DNA from: Pelagibacterium halotolerans B2
GTDB lineage: Bacteria > Pseudomonadota > Alphaproteobacteria > Rhizobiales > Devosiaceae
DNA length: 64,000 bases
Direction: 5' to 3'
NCBI RefSeq assembly: GCF_000230555.1
Contig: NC_016078.1
Span: 434,001-498,000 of the forward strand
A program made the translations under genes and the position numbers. Of this stretch, positions 36,315 through 46,472 are shown piece by piece. How positions within the stretch are numbered: position 1 is the stretch's first letter; each line of letters begins with the position of its first letter. The notes beneath the pieces are model-generated. The model did not search any database and was not told the DNA's origin. It worked only from the letters and a program-made list of their open reading frames with translations.

Positions 36315-37574
36315 CTATAGCCCGCGCCAGCCGATATCGCGTCGGCAAAATCCATCCGGCCAGTCGATAGCGTCGACTGCGTGATAGGCTCTCTCGCGCG
36401 CTTCGCCTACATTCTCGCCGATCGCAGTGACATTCAGAACCCGCCCGCCATTGGCAAGCAGGGTGTTGTCATCTCTCACCGTTCCAGCGTGAAAGACCCG
36501 AACGGTATTGCCGTCCAACCCGTCGGCATTCGCAATGACCGTATTTTTCTCGTACGAACCCGGATAGCCATTGGCTGCCAGCACCACAGTCAAAGCCGTT
36601 TCCCGCTTCCAGCGCGGGGAAACATTGGCGAGCGTGCCATGCGCCGTGGCTTCGAGAATATCGAGCACATCGCTATCGAGCAGCATCATCAGCACCTGGC
36701 ATTCGGGATCGCCGAACCGGGTATTGAATTCGATAAGCTTGGGGCCTTCACTGGTTATCATCAGGCCCGTGAACAACACGCCGGAAAACGGCGTTCCGCG
36801 TGCCGCCATCCCCTTGATGGCGGGGGCAACGATCTCGCGATAAGCGCGCTCGATCATCGCGTCGGTCATGACCGGGGCAGGGGCATAAGCGCCCATCCCC
36901 CCGGTGTTGGGGCCCTTGTCCTCATCGAAAGCGCGCTTGTGATCCTGCGCGGCAGGCATCAGGATCGTGTGCTCGCCATCGCAAATGGCAAAAAGGCTCG
37001 CTTCCTCGCCGATCAGGCACTCTTCAATCACCACCTCAGCACCCGCGGCACCGAATGCTCCCGAAAAACAGTCGCGCACCGCCTCCCGCGCCTGTTCCAG
37101 CGTTTCGGCTACGGTAACGCCTTTGCCGGCCGCGAGGCCGTCGGCTTTTATGACGATCGGAGCGCCCCTCTGGTCCAGATAGGCGAGCGCGGGTTCGAGC
37201 GCATCGAATTTGGCGTACGCAGCGGTGGGAATGCCCATCTCGTCACACAACGCCTTGGTGAAGGCTTTGGAGCCTTCGAGCTGAGCGGCGACTTTCGATG
37301 GCCCGAAAACGGCAATTCCGGCTGCGCGCAAATCGTCCGAAATACCTGCCACCAAAGGCCCTTCGGGGCCTACCACCACAAGATCGATCCGCTCGCGGAG
37401 CGAAAAATCGACAACAGCCGCATGATCGGTCACATCGAGAGCGATGTTTTCCGCAATTGTCTGGGTCCCGCCATTGCCGGGCGCGACAAACAGCTTTTCC
37501 AGCCGCTCCGATTGCGTCATCTTCCAGGCCAGCGCATGCTCGCGTCCACCCGATCCGATCAGCAACACCCGCAT
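36315..37574 (-). CDS. purD: Phosphoribosylamine-glycine ligase (GARS)
   Basis: Second step of purine synthesis; 419 residues. The ATG at 37574 ([18 protein letters not shown]) is the family start; upstream codons are spurious. ATP-grasp features: [60 protein letters not shown]. Divergent from xseA. Confidence 0.97.
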   Translation of the reverse strand: MRVLLIGSGGREHALAWKMTQSERLEKLFVAPGNGGTQTIAENIALDVTDHAAVVDFSLRERIDLVVVGPEGPLVAGISDDLRAAGIAVFGPSKVAAQLEGSKAFTKALCDEMGIPTAAYAKFDALEPALAYLDQRGAPIVIKADGLAAGKGVTVAETLEQAREAVRDCFSGAFGAAGAEVVIEECLIGEEASLFAICDGEHTILMPAAQDHKRAFDEDKGPNTGGMGAYAPAPVMTDAMIERAYREIVAPAIKGMAARGTPFSGVLFTGLMITSEGPKLIEFNTRFGDPECQVLMMLLDSDVLDILEATAHGTLANVSPRWKRETALTVVLAANGYPGSYEKNTVIANADGLDGNTVRVFHAGTVRDDNTLLANGGRVLNVTAIGENVGEARERAYHAVDAIDWPDGFCRRDIGWRGL

Positions 37575-37674
37575 GGCCCACCCTCTTTGCCTTGAGTTTG
37601 GCGCCCCTCTATCATGAGCGATGACAACCCGCCACCCTTGACGACGCCGCAAGGCTCGGCCACCAACGACACCC

Positions 37675-39225
37675 ATGAGCGATAATCAGTCCAACGCCTT
37701 CGAATTCACCGTTTCCGAAATCTCCCAGGCGGTCAAACGTACCGTCGAGGACCAGTTCGGTTATGTGCGGGTGCGCGGCGAGATCTCCGGTTTCCGTGGC
37801 CAGCACAGCTCCGGCCACTGCTATTTCACTTTAAAGGATGATGGCGCCGCCATGGATGCCGTGGTCTGGAAGGGTAGCTATTCGCGCCTCGCCTTCAAGC
37901 CCCAGGAAGGGCTGGAGGTCATCGCAACCGGGCGGCTGACCACATATCCGCGCTCGTCAAAATATCAGATCGTCATTGAAAACATTGAGCCCGCCGGCGC
38001 TGGTGCGCTTATGGCACTGCTCGAGGAGCGGCGGAAAAAGTTCATTGCCGAGGGTCTGTTTGCGCCCGAACGCAAGAAGGAACTTCCCTATCTACCGCGC
38101 GTAATCGGCGTCGTAACGTCCCCCACCGGGGCGGTGATCCGCGATATTCTCCACCGCCTCGATGATCGCTTTCCCTCCCACGTTATCGTCTGGCCGGTTC
38201 GGGTGCAGGGTGACACCTGTGCACCCGAAGTGACTGCTGCTATCGATGGCTTCAATGCCTTTTCGCCCGATGGCCCGATTGCACGTCCCGACCTGCTGAT
38301 CGTCGCGCGCGGTGGGGGTTCGATCGAGGACCTTTGGGGCTTTAACGAGGAAAGCGTGGTTCGCGCAGTCGCGCGCTCGGAAATCCCGGTCATATCGGCT
38401 GTCGGGCACGAAACCGACATCACGCTCATAGACTATGTTGCAGACAGACGAGCGCCTACGCCTACGGGCGCTGCCGAGATGGCAGTGCCCGTGCGCGGCG
38501 AGTTGATCGCCTATGTCGAAGATCTCGGTTCGCGCCAGCGTATGGCTGCGCGCCGCATCGCGGCCAATCTAAAGGACCGTCTGCGCGCCGCATCTGCGGG
38601 TCTGCCCCGGCCCGGGGATCTCGTTTCCACCCAACGCCAGCGCCTCGATATGGCGACGGCGCGCTTGGCGTCCGGCTTGCGTGCCGCTCAGCATACCAAG
38701 GCCATGGATCACCAGCGCGTTGCCGGAAGGTTGACCATCGGCTTGCTGCGTCAGAGGCTCGACGCAGCCGCCAATAGGCTGCAAACCGCGGGCACACGCG
38801 GCCGCCATGGACTGCAGACTAGGGCAGGGCGAGCGCGTGTTGCCTTCTCGCCTGTCGCAAGCCGCTTGCGGCCTGGCCTTCTCACGACACCGATCGCTCA
38901 GGGACGCCGCCACCTTGATGCAGTATCCAACCGCATGGATCCAGCCTTCATCCGCATCGTGGAAACCCGCCGGGCCAGGCTCGACGGGCTGTCCAAGCTG
39001 CTGTCATCGGTAAGCTATCATCAGGTGCTGGCCAGGGGCTTTGCGCTGGTGACGGACGCGGACGGAAACCTTGTGCGTGCGTCCGATGACGTTAGACCCG
39101 GCGATGCGTTGACCATCGACGTCGCCCAGGGCTCGATTGTCGCAACCGTTTCTGGAGCCCCCTCGATTCCCCGTAAGAAATCGCGCTCGGAAGGCGGCGG
39201 TGGCGAACAGGAAAGTCTGTTTTGA
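37675..39225 (+). CDS. xseA: Exodeoxyribonuclease VII large subunit
   Basis: 516 residues. N-terminal OB domain ([24 protein letters not shown]), catalytic core with [30 protein letters not shown] and [28 protein letters not shown], then a long helical C-terminal region. Exo VII degrades single-stranded DNA in repair; the small subunit xseB is not in the window. DUF2093 follows on the same strand. Confidence 0.97.
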   Translation: MSDNQSNAFEFTVSEISQAVKRTVEDQFGYVRVRGEISGFRGQHSSGHCYFTLKDDGAAMDAVVWKGSYSRLAFKPQEGLEVIATGRLTTYPRSSKYQIVIENIEPAGAGALMALLEERRKKFIAEGLFAPERKKELPYLPRVIGVVTSPTGAVIRDILHRLDDRFPSHVIVWPVRVQGDTCAPEVTAAIDGFNAFSPDGPIARPDLLIVARGGGSIEDLWGFNEESVVRAVARSEIPVISAVGHETDITLIDYVADRRAPTPTGAAEMAVPVRGELIAYVEDLGSRQRMAARRIAANLKDRLRAASAGLPRPGDLVSTQRQRLDMATARLASGLRAAQHTKAMDHQRVAGRLTIGLLRQRLDAAANRLQTAGTRGRHGLQTRAGRARVAFSPVASRLRPGLLTTPIAQGRRHLDAVSNRMDPAFIRIVETRRARLDGLSKLLSSVSYHQVLARGFALVTDADGNLVRASDDVRPGDALTIDVAQGSIVATVSGAPSIPRKKSRSEGGGGEQESLF

Positions 39226-39271
39226 CCGCCACCCTAAAGCCCGCTAAACAAGAGGCTGAGGAAAGCTGCCC

Positions 39272-39493
39272 ATGAATATTCTCGATTCCGGCTTTGCGCC
39301 GTCCGAAGCCAAAATCCGCTATCTCGATGCCGACTACGTGGTCGTCAAACCGGGCACCTTCGTGCGTTGTGCGATCACCAACGCACCTATTCCCATAGAG
39401 GATTTGGCCTATTGGAGCGTGGACAGGCAAGAGGCCTACGCCGACGCGCAGGCAGCATTTACGGCTTACCAGCGCTCTATCGGCGAGAAATAG
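39272..39493 (+). CDS. DUF2093 protein
   Basis: 73 residues, ATG at 39272 with GAGGAAAG upstream. DUF2093 is a small alphaproteobacterial family of unknown function; IRYLDADYVVVKPGTFVRCA and ITNAPIPIEDLAYWSV are typical. Probably cotranscribed with xseA (46-base gap). Confidence 0.9.
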   Translation: MNILDSGFAPSEAKIRYLDADYVVVKPGTFVRCAITNAPIPIEDLAYWSVDRQEAYADAQAAFTAYQRSIGEK

Positions 39494-39499
39494 CCAGCC

Positions 39500-39736
39500 T
39501 TAGCTGGTTTGGGCCGGGTCCAGCAGCTTGTGCATATGGACGATGAAATAGCGCATCTCGGCGTTATCCACGGTCATCTGCGCCTTCTGCTTCCAGACCG
39601 CATAGGCCGAAGCATAATTGGGATAGACACCCACGATATCGACTTCGTCGAGATTTTTGAACTCGACGCCTTCAAGAGCGGACATCTCTCCGCCGATCAC
39701 GAGGTGGAGCAATTGTTTGGCCGGTGCTTCGCTCAT
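39500..39736 (-). CDS. DUF4170 protein
   Basis: 78 residues beginning MSEAPAKQLLHLVIGGEM and containing VDIVGVYPNYASAYAVWKQK and MRYFIVHMHKLLDP. A small alphaproteobacterial family of unknown function. It ends six bases from the convergent DUF2093 gene and starts three bases behind the stop of the CysQ-like gene, so it is likely cotranscribed with it. Confidence 0.88.
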   Translation of the reverse strand: MSEAPAKQLLHLVIGGEMSALEGVEFKNLDEVDIVGVYPNYASAYAVWKQKAQMTVDNAEMRYFIVHMHKLLDPAQTS

Positions 39737-39739
39737 GCC

Positions 39740-40579
39740 TTAAGCCTGTGGTTGTGGATTGTCGAAATCGGGTTGCGGGCAGCCATAAACGACGCGCAAG
39801 GCATCGCACAAGGGTGATAATAGTGAAATGTCCGCCGTGGCGGCAAGCGCGGCGTGGCGCGTGTCGGCGCCGTTGTAGCGCGGCGTTCCCAGACAAACGT
39901 CCTCAAACCGCGCACCGGCTTCCGAAAGGATGATATCGGCGCCTGCGATATCCCAGTCCTGCGCACCGCGTCGCGCAACCGCCGCATCGAGCTTTCCCGA
40001 CGCGACCTGCACCAGCCGATAAGCGAGAGAGGGATAGGCGGGCCCTTTGGTATAGCTCAGCCCGAGAGCGGCAAGTTCGTGGTGTACAGCGGCTGGCGCG
40101 GGAATCAGCGGAGCATTTGAGCTGGTTTGCTCGGCCCGCAATGGCACATCGTTACACGTTGCCCCTAGCCCCAGTCCGCCCACATACATTTCATCGCGCG
40201 CCGGCGCATAGACAACACCGGCCACCGCGACGCCATTTTCAACCACGGCCAGCGAAATCGTCCAACTGTCTTCTCCGCGAATATATCCGCGCGTCCCGTC
40301 GATAGGATCAACGATGAAGATGCGCTTATGCTCGAGGCGAGCAGGGGAGTCCGCAGTCTCCTCGCTCAGCCATCCGTAGTCGGGCCGTGCCGCCCGCAGG
40401 GCGCCGGACAGGAAAGTGTCGACTGCGATATCGGCTTCCGAAACTGGCGATGTAATGTTTTTGGTCCAGGTGCGCATGTCGGTTCTGAAGAAGCCGAGCG
40501 CAATGATCCCTGCATGGACCGCCGCCGATTTGAGCAGCTTTATGTCGTCTTTAATGCCCTGGGGAACAGTGGTGGGCAT
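39740..40579 (-). CDS. 3'(2'),5'-bisphosphate nucleotidase / inositol monophosphatase family (CysQ-like)
   Basis: 279 residues from the ATG at 40579 (MPTTVPQGIKDDIKLL), with GGGAG upstream. Lithium-sensitive phosphatase motifs: WLSEETAD, FIVDPIDGTRGYI (metal site) and WDIAGADIILSEAGA. CysQ removes the 3'-phosphate of PAP formed in sulfate assimilation; an inositol or other sugar phosphatase role is possible. Upstream of the DUF4170 gene. Confidence 0.9.
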   Translation of the reverse strand: MPTTVPQGIKDDIKLLKSAAVHAGIIALGFFRTDMRTWTKNITSPVSEADIAVDTFLSGALRAARPDYGWLSEETADSPARLEHKRIFIVDPIDGTRGYIRGEDSWTISLAVVENGVAVAGVVYAPARDEMYVGGLGLGATCNDVPLRAEQTSSNAPLIPAPAAVHHELAALGLSYTKGPAYPSLAYRLVQVASGKLDAAVARRGAQDWDIAGADIILSEAGARFEDVCLGTPRYNGADTRHAALAATADISLLSPLCDALRVVYGCPQPDFDNPQPQA

Positions 40580-40845
40580 GCCCACTCCCAAACCGATCAG
40601 TGTCACGCGCGCCCTCCGCCGGCGCGGGTAGCACTTCGGCCTCTTGTTAGGCCGATAATCGGGCGCACGCAAGCCGTGCGGTTAATCCCTTCTTACACAA
40701 GGTGAGATTCCGCTAACCCATTTTGACACAAGAGAAACTTAACCCCGTTTTTTAAGCCGATGATGAGAGCGCCGCGCTAGATTGGTCCCAACGAAAAGAG
40801 AGCACCAAAACAATAAGCTCTCGGAAGTTGACAGGAAGGCTCACA

Positions 40846-41358
40846 ATGGTTTTCGGCGTGATCGTCGATGGGTTTCCATCGACTCTTTTGCAGGGCGCGG
40901 TCTATCCACGGCATCGGGTTCACAACGCAGCCAACGACAATGGGTGCCGCGATGACGTTATGACCGTGACCGTGCGACGTAAACTCGACAAGAGCGGTGT
41001 AACGGTCAAGATCAAAGTGCCGGTCGCCGATTATGTGGGGGTTGCCGTCTCCACTCGCATCACCGACGAGGGAAACCTCTCGAGCGCCATTGAACTGATC
41101 CATTCGGACGAGGCCCTCAATTACCGGGTCTTCGAGGAGGAAGGCAATTCCAACGTTGTGGCGGAATGGCAGAACTGGGGTCGCAAGTTGCGCCTGCCAC
41201 TCTATATCCGGTCCGGTGACGGCGGGCTCGTTGCCTATTCCCAACACATCGATGGCGTCATGGTCGGCAGTTCGAACGGTCGTCGCATGCTCTCGGCCGA
41301 AGCCGAACGCCGCACCCGCTTTGCTCGCCGCCGCAAGCCCGGCGAAAAGCAGGCATAG
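40846..41358 (+). CDS. DUF6101 family protein
   Basis: 170 residues from the ATG at 40846 (MVFGVIVDGFPSTLLQGA), with AGGAAGG upstream. The C-terminal half has the pattern of DUF6101 proteins of Hyphomicrobiales: VAEWQNWGRKLRLPLYIRSG, then a basic tail RRTRFARRRKPGE. Function unknown. Ends into a terminator shared with ubiA. Confidence 0.78.
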   Translation: MVFGVIVDGFPSTLLQGAVYPRHRVHNAANDNGCRDDVMTVTVRRKLDKSGVTVKIKVPVADYVGVAVSTRITDEGNLSSAIELIHSDEALNYRVFEEEGNSNVVAEWQNWGRKLRLPLYIRSGDGGLVAYSQHIDGVMVGSSNGRRMLSAEAERRTRFARRRKPGEKQA

Positions 41359-41389
41359 CCAATTTCCCCTGACCTTCAGAAGCAGCACT

Positions 41390-41414
41390 GCCCCGCCACT
41401 GGCGGGGCTTTGTT
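41390..41414. terminator. Terminator between DUF6101 gene and ubiA
   Basis: GCCCCGCC-ACT-GGCGGGGC followed by TTTGTT on the plus strand; lies between convergent genes. Confidence 0.85.
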
Positions 41415-41423
41415 CATTGCGGT

Positions 41424-42350
41424 CTAGAAGAGCCCCTCGATGACGAACGCTGCCGTCAACGCAGCGCCCAGCCAATGGTTGGATTTGAACAGCATCAGGC
41501 TGCGCGCACCATTGGTGCGCTCGATGGTCACGACCTGCCAGGCCAGCATCGCCACCGTTGCCAGGAACAGGACAAAGAAAACCGCCCCCGCGCCTGCCAT
41601 CAGCGCTGCAACGCCCCACAGGATTGCGGCCAGACCGTAAAATAGTGCAACGAACGGCCTGACATTGTTCCCCGCGAGCCGCGCAGTAGATTTGACCCCG
41701 ATCAGCGCATCGTCCTCGACATCCTGCAGGGCGTAGATCGTGTCATACCCGATGGTCCAGGCGATACACCCCAGATAGAGAATTGCTGCGGGCCACCCCA
41801 GAGTCCCGGTTTCCGTGGCCCACCCCAAAAGGGCGCCCCAGGAAAAAGCCAGCCCGAGAAAAAGCTGTGGCCAGTAGGTGACCCGCTTCATGAACGGGTA
41901 GATCGCCACAAGCACCAGCGATGCGATACCGAGAATAATCGCAAATCCGTTGAACTGGATCAGCACTGCCAGTCCGACCAGCGATTGCGCCACCAGCCAG
42001 ACTGCCGCCTGTTTCACGCTAACCTGCCCCGAAGGAATGGGGCGCGAACGCGTGCGGGCCACCTTATCGTCGATGTCGCGATCGACGATGTCGTTAAACG
42101 TGCAGCCCGCGCCTCGCATCGCAATGGCGCCGATGAAAAACAGAACCAGATGCCACCAGTTGAATGCGCTGCCCGTGGCCACGCTGACGAGGCCCAGCGC
42201 AAACGCGCACGGCCAAAACAAAAGCTGGTAGCCTATGGGGCGGTCGAGGCGCGACATGCGCAGATAGGGTTTGGCATAGGCGGGCGCGTAGCGGTCGACC
42301 CAGTTGCCTTTCGGAGCATCGGCGACGGTGCCCTGAGTGTTCTCGTGCAT
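41424..42350 (-). CDS. ubiA: 4-hydroxybenzoate polyprenyltransferase
   Basis: Membrane prenyltransferase of ubiquinone synthesis, 308 residues from the ATG at 42350 (MHENTQGTVADAPK). Asp-rich motifs: NDIVDRDID (prenyl diphosphate/Mg site, about 87-95) and YALQDVEDD (second site, about 208-216). About eight membrane helices. Ubiquinone feeds the oxidase chain encoded further right. Divergent from rsmE. Confidence 0.96.
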   Translation of the reverse strand: MHENTQGTVADAPKGNWVDRYAPAYAKPYLRMSRLDRPIGYQLLFWPCAFALGLVSVATGSAFNWWHLVLFFIGAIAMRGAGCTFNDIVDRDIDDKVARTRSRPIPSGQVSVKQAAVWLVAQSLVGLAVLIQFNGFAIILGIASLVLVAIYPFMKRVTYWPQLFLGLAFSWGALLGWATETGTLGWPAAILYLGCIAWTIGYDTIYALQDVEDDALIGVKSTARLAGNNVRPFVALFYGLAAILWGVAALMAGAGAVFFVLFLATVAMLAWQVVTIERTNGARSLMLFKSNHWLGAALTAAFVIEGLF

Positions 42351-42423
42351 GGATTGCCTTTTGTGCCGCAAGATTGTCTGGCAAAAAGGCTCTAACCGCT
42401 CACAAGGTCAAGTCAACCGCCCC

Positions 42424-43164
42424 ATGCCGCGTACCCATAAGACTCTGCCGCGCCTATACGTTGAGCCTCCGCTTGCGGACGGCGCCGAGATTGCCCTCGA
42501 TAAGGACCAGACAAACCATCTGGTCAACGTCTTGCGGCGAACCCCAGGCGACAATTGCGTTGTTTTCAATGGCAGGGACGGTGCCTTCCTTGCCGAGATC
42601 GTGCAGGTTGCCAAGAAACTTGTGTCGCTGCGCTTGATCGAGCGGACCACCGAACAGACCCCGGCCAACGATCTCTGGTTCGGTTTCGCTCCGATCAAAC
42701 GGCTCGATTACGAAATCCAGAAGGCAACCGAGATGGGCGCCGGCATGATCCAGCCGGTCATTACCCGCCACGTGCAAAATGCCCGCATCAACCCCGATAA
42801 GCTCAAAGCCCACGCCATCGAGGCCGCACAGCAATGCGAAGTGCTCAGTGTTCCGGACATTGCACCCGAGACAAGCTTCGAAAAACTCGTGACCGGCTGG
42901 ACCGATAGTCATGGCGATCGCATCCTCGTCTTTTGCGATGAAGCAGCCGCATCCGCCTCACCGGTCGAAACGCTGACCCGACTCAAAGGCAAGCGATTGG
43001 GCCTGTTGATCGGCCCCGAGGGTGGATTTTCTGAGGAGGAGCGCGAAAGATTGCTGGGGCTCGATTTCGTCGTGCCGATCAGTCTGGGGCCGCGAATATT
43101 GCGCGCCGACACCGCGACAGTGGCCGCACTGGCCCTTATTCAGGCGGTGGTTGGCGACTGGTAG
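42424..43164 (+). CDS. rsmE: 16S rRNA (uracil(1498)-N3)-methyltransferase
   Basis: 246 residues from the ATG at 42424 (MPRTHKTLPRLYVEPPL). SPOUT fold: KRLDYEIQKATEMGAGMIQPV in the middle and the knotted SAM site LLIGPEGGFSEEERE and LGPRILRADTATVAAL. Next to gshA, as in other Hyphomicrobiales. Confidence 0.96.
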   Translation: MPRTHKTLPRLYVEPPLADGAEIALDKDQTNHLVNVLRRTPGDNCVVFNGRDGAFLAEIVQVAKKLVSLRLIERTTEQTPANDLWFGFAPIKRLDYEIQKATEMGAGMIQPVITRHVQNARINPDKLKAHAIEAAQQCEVLSVPDIAPETSFEKLVTGWTDSHGDRILVFCDEAAASASPVETLTRLKGKRLGLLIGPEGGFSEEERERLLGLDFVVPISLGPRILRADTATVAALALIQAVVGDW

Positions 43165-43265
43165 ATTTATCGTAAGTTGACGATAAAGGGTATTGATCTC
43201 AACTGAACGCCCGCTATTGTCGCGGCATCGGCATGACACCATGCCATTATTCTTCGAGGTATTTT

Positions 43266-44645
43266 ATGGCCGACAAGCCTTCGCCCACGATCGAATCCAA
43301 GAGCCAGCTGATCGAGGCGATTTCGCGGGGCAACAAGCCGAAGTCGGATTGGCGGATCGGGACTGAGCACGAGAAATTCACCTTCTATCGCGACGATCAC
43401 CGGCCCGTTCCCTATGAAGGCGAGAATGGCATAGGCGCCTTGCTCGACAAGGTGCAGGCTGAAACCGCATGGCTTCCCTATTACGATCGTGACAAGGTGA
43501 TCGGGCTCAATAACCCCTTGGGCGGCGGCGCGATTTCTCTGGAACCGGGCGGGCAATTCGAGCTTTCCGGCGCTCCGCTGGAGACCATTCACCAGACCTG
43601 CACAGAAGCCAATGAGCACCTAAAACTTCTGCGCAAATTCACCGAACCGATGGGTATCGACTTCCTGGGCATAGGTGTGACGCCCACATGGACACTCGGT
43701 GACATACCCCTCATGCCCAAAAGTCGGTACGGCATCATGAAGCCCTATATGGAGAAGGTCGGCACGCTCGGCACCTCCATGATGTTCCGCTCGGCCACCG
43801 TACAGGTCAATCTCGATTTCGCCTCCGAAGCCGACATGGTCAGGAAGATGCGGGTCAGCCTCGCGCTGCAGCCCGTGGCGACCGCGCTGTTCGCCAATTC
43901 GCCCTTTCTCGACGGCAAACCCAATGGCCTGCTGTCTTTCCGCTCCCACATCTGGCTCAACACCGACAAGGACCGCACGGGCATGTTGCCCTTCGCATTC
44001 GAGGACGGCATGAGTTTTGAGCGTTATGTCGATTATGCTCTCGACGTGCCCATGTATTTCGTCATCCGCAACGGCGAGTACATCAATTGTGCCGGCGAGA
44101 GCTTCCGGGCTTTCCTTGATGGCAAGCTGCCGCAACTGCCCGGCGAACTACCGACGGCCCGGGATTGGGAGGATCATCTTTCAACGCTTTTTCCCGAAGT
44201 GCGCATGAAGCAGTTTCTCGAAATGCGCGGCGCCGATGGCGCCCCATGGCAGGGAATATGCGCGTTGCCCGCCTTCTGGGTCGGCCTGCTCTATGACGAA
44301 ACGGCACTCGATGCGGCTTGGGATCTGGTCAAGGATTGGACCGAGGAGGAGCGCCAGGCACTCCGCAACGACGTGCCACGCCTGGCCCTCAAGACTCCCT
44401 TCCGCAACGGCACGCTGTTCGACATCGCCAAACAGGCGCTGGCCATTGCACGGTCCGGTCTCAAGGCCCGCAACAAGCTCAATTGGGAAGGCGCCGACGA
44501 AACGGTTTTCCTTAAGCCGCTCGATTACACCATTGAAACGGGCAAGACGCCCGCCGAGCGCCTGTTGGACCTCTATCATGGTGAATGGAGCGGCGATCTG
44601 AACCGGGTCTTTTCCGATTACGGCATGGCCCGGCACGCCGCATGA
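43266..44645 (+). CDS. gshA: Glutamate-cysteine ligase, plant/alphaproteobacterial type
   Basis: First step of glutathione synthesis; 459 residues from the ATG at 43266 (MADKPSPTIESKSQL). This is the GshA form shared with plants: DWRIGTEHEKFTF, ISLEPGGQFELSGAP, MFRSATVQVNLDF, SHIWLNTDKDRTG. Same strand as rsmE, with about 100 bases between, so a separate promoter is possible. Convergent with the ABC exporter permease. Confidence 0.96.
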   Translation: MADKPSPTIESKSQLIEAISRGNKPKSDWRIGTEHEKFTFYRDDHRPVPYEGENGIGALLDKVQAETAWLPYYDRDKVIGLNNPLGGGAISLEPGGQFELSGAPLETIHQTCTEANEHLKLLRKFTEPMGIDFLGIGVTPTWTLGDIPLMPKSRYGIMKPYMEKVGTLGTSMMFRSATVQVNLDFASEADMVRKMRVSLALQPVATALFANSPFLDGKPNGLLSFRSHIWLNTDKDRTGMLPFAFEDGMSFERYVDYALDVPMYFVIRNGEYINCAGESFRAFLDGKLPQLPGELPTARDWEDHLSTLFPEVRMKQFLEMRGADGAPWQGICALPAFWVGLLYDETALDAAWDLVKDWTEEERQALRNDVPRLALKTPFRNGTLFDIAKQALAIARSGLKARNKLNWEGADETVFLKPLDYTIETGKTPAERLLDLYHGEWSGDLNRVFSDYGMARHAA

Positions 44646-44646
44646 T

Positions 44647-45414
44647 CTACTTCGTCTGCGCCTTGAACACCCGCGCGCCGAACCAGGCGCCGATCAGGAC
44701 GAAAACGATCGCGATCGAAAAGCCGATAAGCGTTTCCGGCGCCAGGATATCGCCGCGATAGACGGAACGAAGCCCATCGACGACATGCTTGATCGGGTTG
44801 AAATCGGATGCGATCTGCAACCATCCCGGCGCGAGCGTCATGGGAAGCAGAATGCCCGAGAGCAGCAGGATCGGCAGCGCAAACATATTGATGAGCGGAG
44901 CAAAGGCGTTTTCGCTCTTGAGGGAAAGCGCCGCGCCATAGGAGATCGCTGAAAACGCGGCCCCGAGGAGCCCGACCAGCAGCAATCCGAGGACAATGAC
45001 ATTGAGGGGCGCTCGCAGGCCCATCAGGGTTGCCGCCGCCACCAGAATGGCGCCCTGCACCATGACCATCAGTGTATCGTGCAACACCCGCCCCCCGATC
45101 AGGGACCATCGGCTTGCGGGGGTGACGAGCATACGGTCGATAACCCCTGACCGCCATTCGGCGATAATCGCGAAGCCGACGAACGAGGCGCCGAAAATGC
45201 CGAGCTGGACCAAAAGTCCCGGCACGAAGACTGTCCATGCGTCACCCGCCGGAAAATCCGGGGTCATGGCCACCTGCTGAAGCAGCGGACCGAACAGCGT
45301 CAGATACAGAATGGGCTGGAGAATTGAGATTGCCATCCAGGTTGGATTGGCGAGCGACAGGCGAAGCTGGCGCTGGAAGACCACGATGGTTTCATTGAAA
45401 TAGCGCATTGCCAT
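44647..45414 (-). CDS. ABC-2 type multidrug exporter permease
   Basis: 255 residues with six membrane helices, DrrB/ABC-2 family: starts MAMRYFNETIVVFQRQLRLS, contains FGASFVGFAIIAEWRSGVIDRM and ILLLSGILLPMTLAPGWLQI. Works with the ATPase encoded just upstream (eight-base gap). Probably exports a toxic compound or lipid; substrate unknown. Confidence 0.92.
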   Translation of the reverse strand: MAMRYFNETIVVFQRQLRLSLANPTWMAISILQPILYLTLFGPLLQQVAMTPDFPAGDAWTVFVPGLLVQLGIFGASFVGFAIIAEWRSGVIDRMLVTPASRWSLIGGRVLHDTLMVMVQGAILVAAATLMGLRAPLNVIVLGLLLVGLLGAAFSAISYGAALSLKSENAFAPLINMFALPILLLSGILLPMTLAPGWLQIASDFNPIKHVVDGLRSVYRGDILAPETLIGFSIAIVFVLIGAWFGARVFKAQTK

Positions 45415-45422
45415 GTTCTCCC

Positions 45423-46415
45423 TTATGCCGCTTCGCGCAACGAGCGTCCGGTGAGGGTCAGGAATACGTCGTCGAGGGTAGGGCGTTTGAGTTCTACGCC
45501 GATGATCTCGACGCCCTTGCGGTCGAGTTCGCGCAGGAGACGCGGCAAGACAGACCCGCCTTCAGGAACGTGCAGGCTTATCGTGCATTCTTCGATGATC
45601 GGGGCATCCGCGCCCTCAAGTTGTGCCGCCAGTTCGGCTGCTGCCGAAACATCGGTTTCGTCGGCCACTGTGATGCTGATCATATCACCCGAAATTCTCT
45701 TTTTAAGCTCGGCTTGCGTGCCTTGGGCGACGATCTCGCCATGGTCCATGACCAGAATGCGATCGCACAATTGGTCGGCCTCATCCATATAGTGGGTTGT
45801 GATGAACACCGTCGTGCCCATCTCATCGCGCAACTTTCTGATGTGACCCCATAAATTGGCCCGGCTCTGCGGGTCGAGCCCGGTCGAGGGCTCATCGAGA
45901 AATACCAGCATGGGTTCGTTGATCAGACCCATGACGATATCGAGCCGCCGCCGCTGACCGCCTGAAAGCGCGTTGCACTTGCGGTCCCAAATGCCTTCGA
46001 GGTCAAGGGCCTTGAGCAGCGCCCTGCCACGTTCGGTCGCGGTCTTCCTGTCGATGCCGTAAAGCCGTGCGTGGTCGACGATCTCGTTGCCCGCCAATGC
46101 GTCGCCCAGCGTGCTGCCCGATTGCGAAACATAACCGATCCGCCGCCTGACGCCCTCGGAATCGGCGCGCAGATCGCAACCCGCAACGGTGCCCGAACCG
46201 TCCGTCGGTTCGAGCAGCGTGCACAACATCTTCAGCGTTGTGGTTTTGCCGGCGCCGTTCGGTCCGAGAAAGCCGACGATCTCGCCCCGCTTGACCGTCA
46301 GGTCGACGCCGCGGACCGCGTTGATTTCCGATTTCCCCGTCTTGTACACGCGCTTCAGCCCATGCGCCGAAATCATGATTTCCGGAAGTTCGATTGTCAT
46401 TTTCGGCTGGCCCAT
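45423..46415 (-). CDS. ABC-2 type multidrug exporter ATP-binding protein
   Basis: DrrA-type ATPase, 330 residues from the ATG at 46415 (MGQPKMTIELPEIM; an ATG at 46400 is possible). Walker A GPNGAGKTTTLKM, signature LSGGQRRRLDIVMGL, Walker B MLVFLDEPSTGLDP, and the C-terminal DrrA extension ending RPTLDDVFLTLTGRSLREAA. First gene of a two-gene exporter operon, divergent from a MarR gene with a palindromic operator between them. Confidence 0.93.
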   Translation of the reverse strand: MGQPKMTIELPEIMISAHGLKRVYKTGKSEINAVRGVDLTVKRGEIVGFLGPNGAGKTTTLKMLCTLLEPTDGSGTVAGCDLRADSEGVRRRIGYVSQSGSTLGDALAGNEIVDHARLYGIDRKTATERGRALLKALDLEGIWDRKCNALSGGQRRRLDIVMGLINEPMLVFLDEPSTGLDPQSRANLWGHIRKLRDEMGTTVFITTHYMDEADQLCDRILVMDHGEIVAQGTQAELKKRISGDMISITVADETDVSAAAELAAQLEGADAPIIEECTISLHVPEGGSVLPRLLRELDRKGVEIIGVELKRPTLDDVFLTLTGRSLREAA

Positions 46416-46418
46416 CGC

Positions 46419-46457
46419 ATTAACTTGATATATAAGTATCTTAATAATCAAGTTAAT
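46419..46457. promoter_or_regulatory. Operator palindrome between exporter operon and marR-like gene
   Basis: Perfect 11-bp inverted repeat ATTAACTTGAT (46419-46429) / ATCAAGTTAAT (46447-46457), 17-base AT-rich spacer. It covers the divergent promoter region and is the likely binding site of the adjacent MarR protein. Confidence 0.75.
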
Positions 46458-46472
46458 GGAGTGTCAAGCGGG

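Noticed and set aside
46071..46472. Long N-terminal extension of the MarR frame
   Set aside because: It runs antisense to the exporter ATPase gene and across the operator; MarR homology begins only near 46480.
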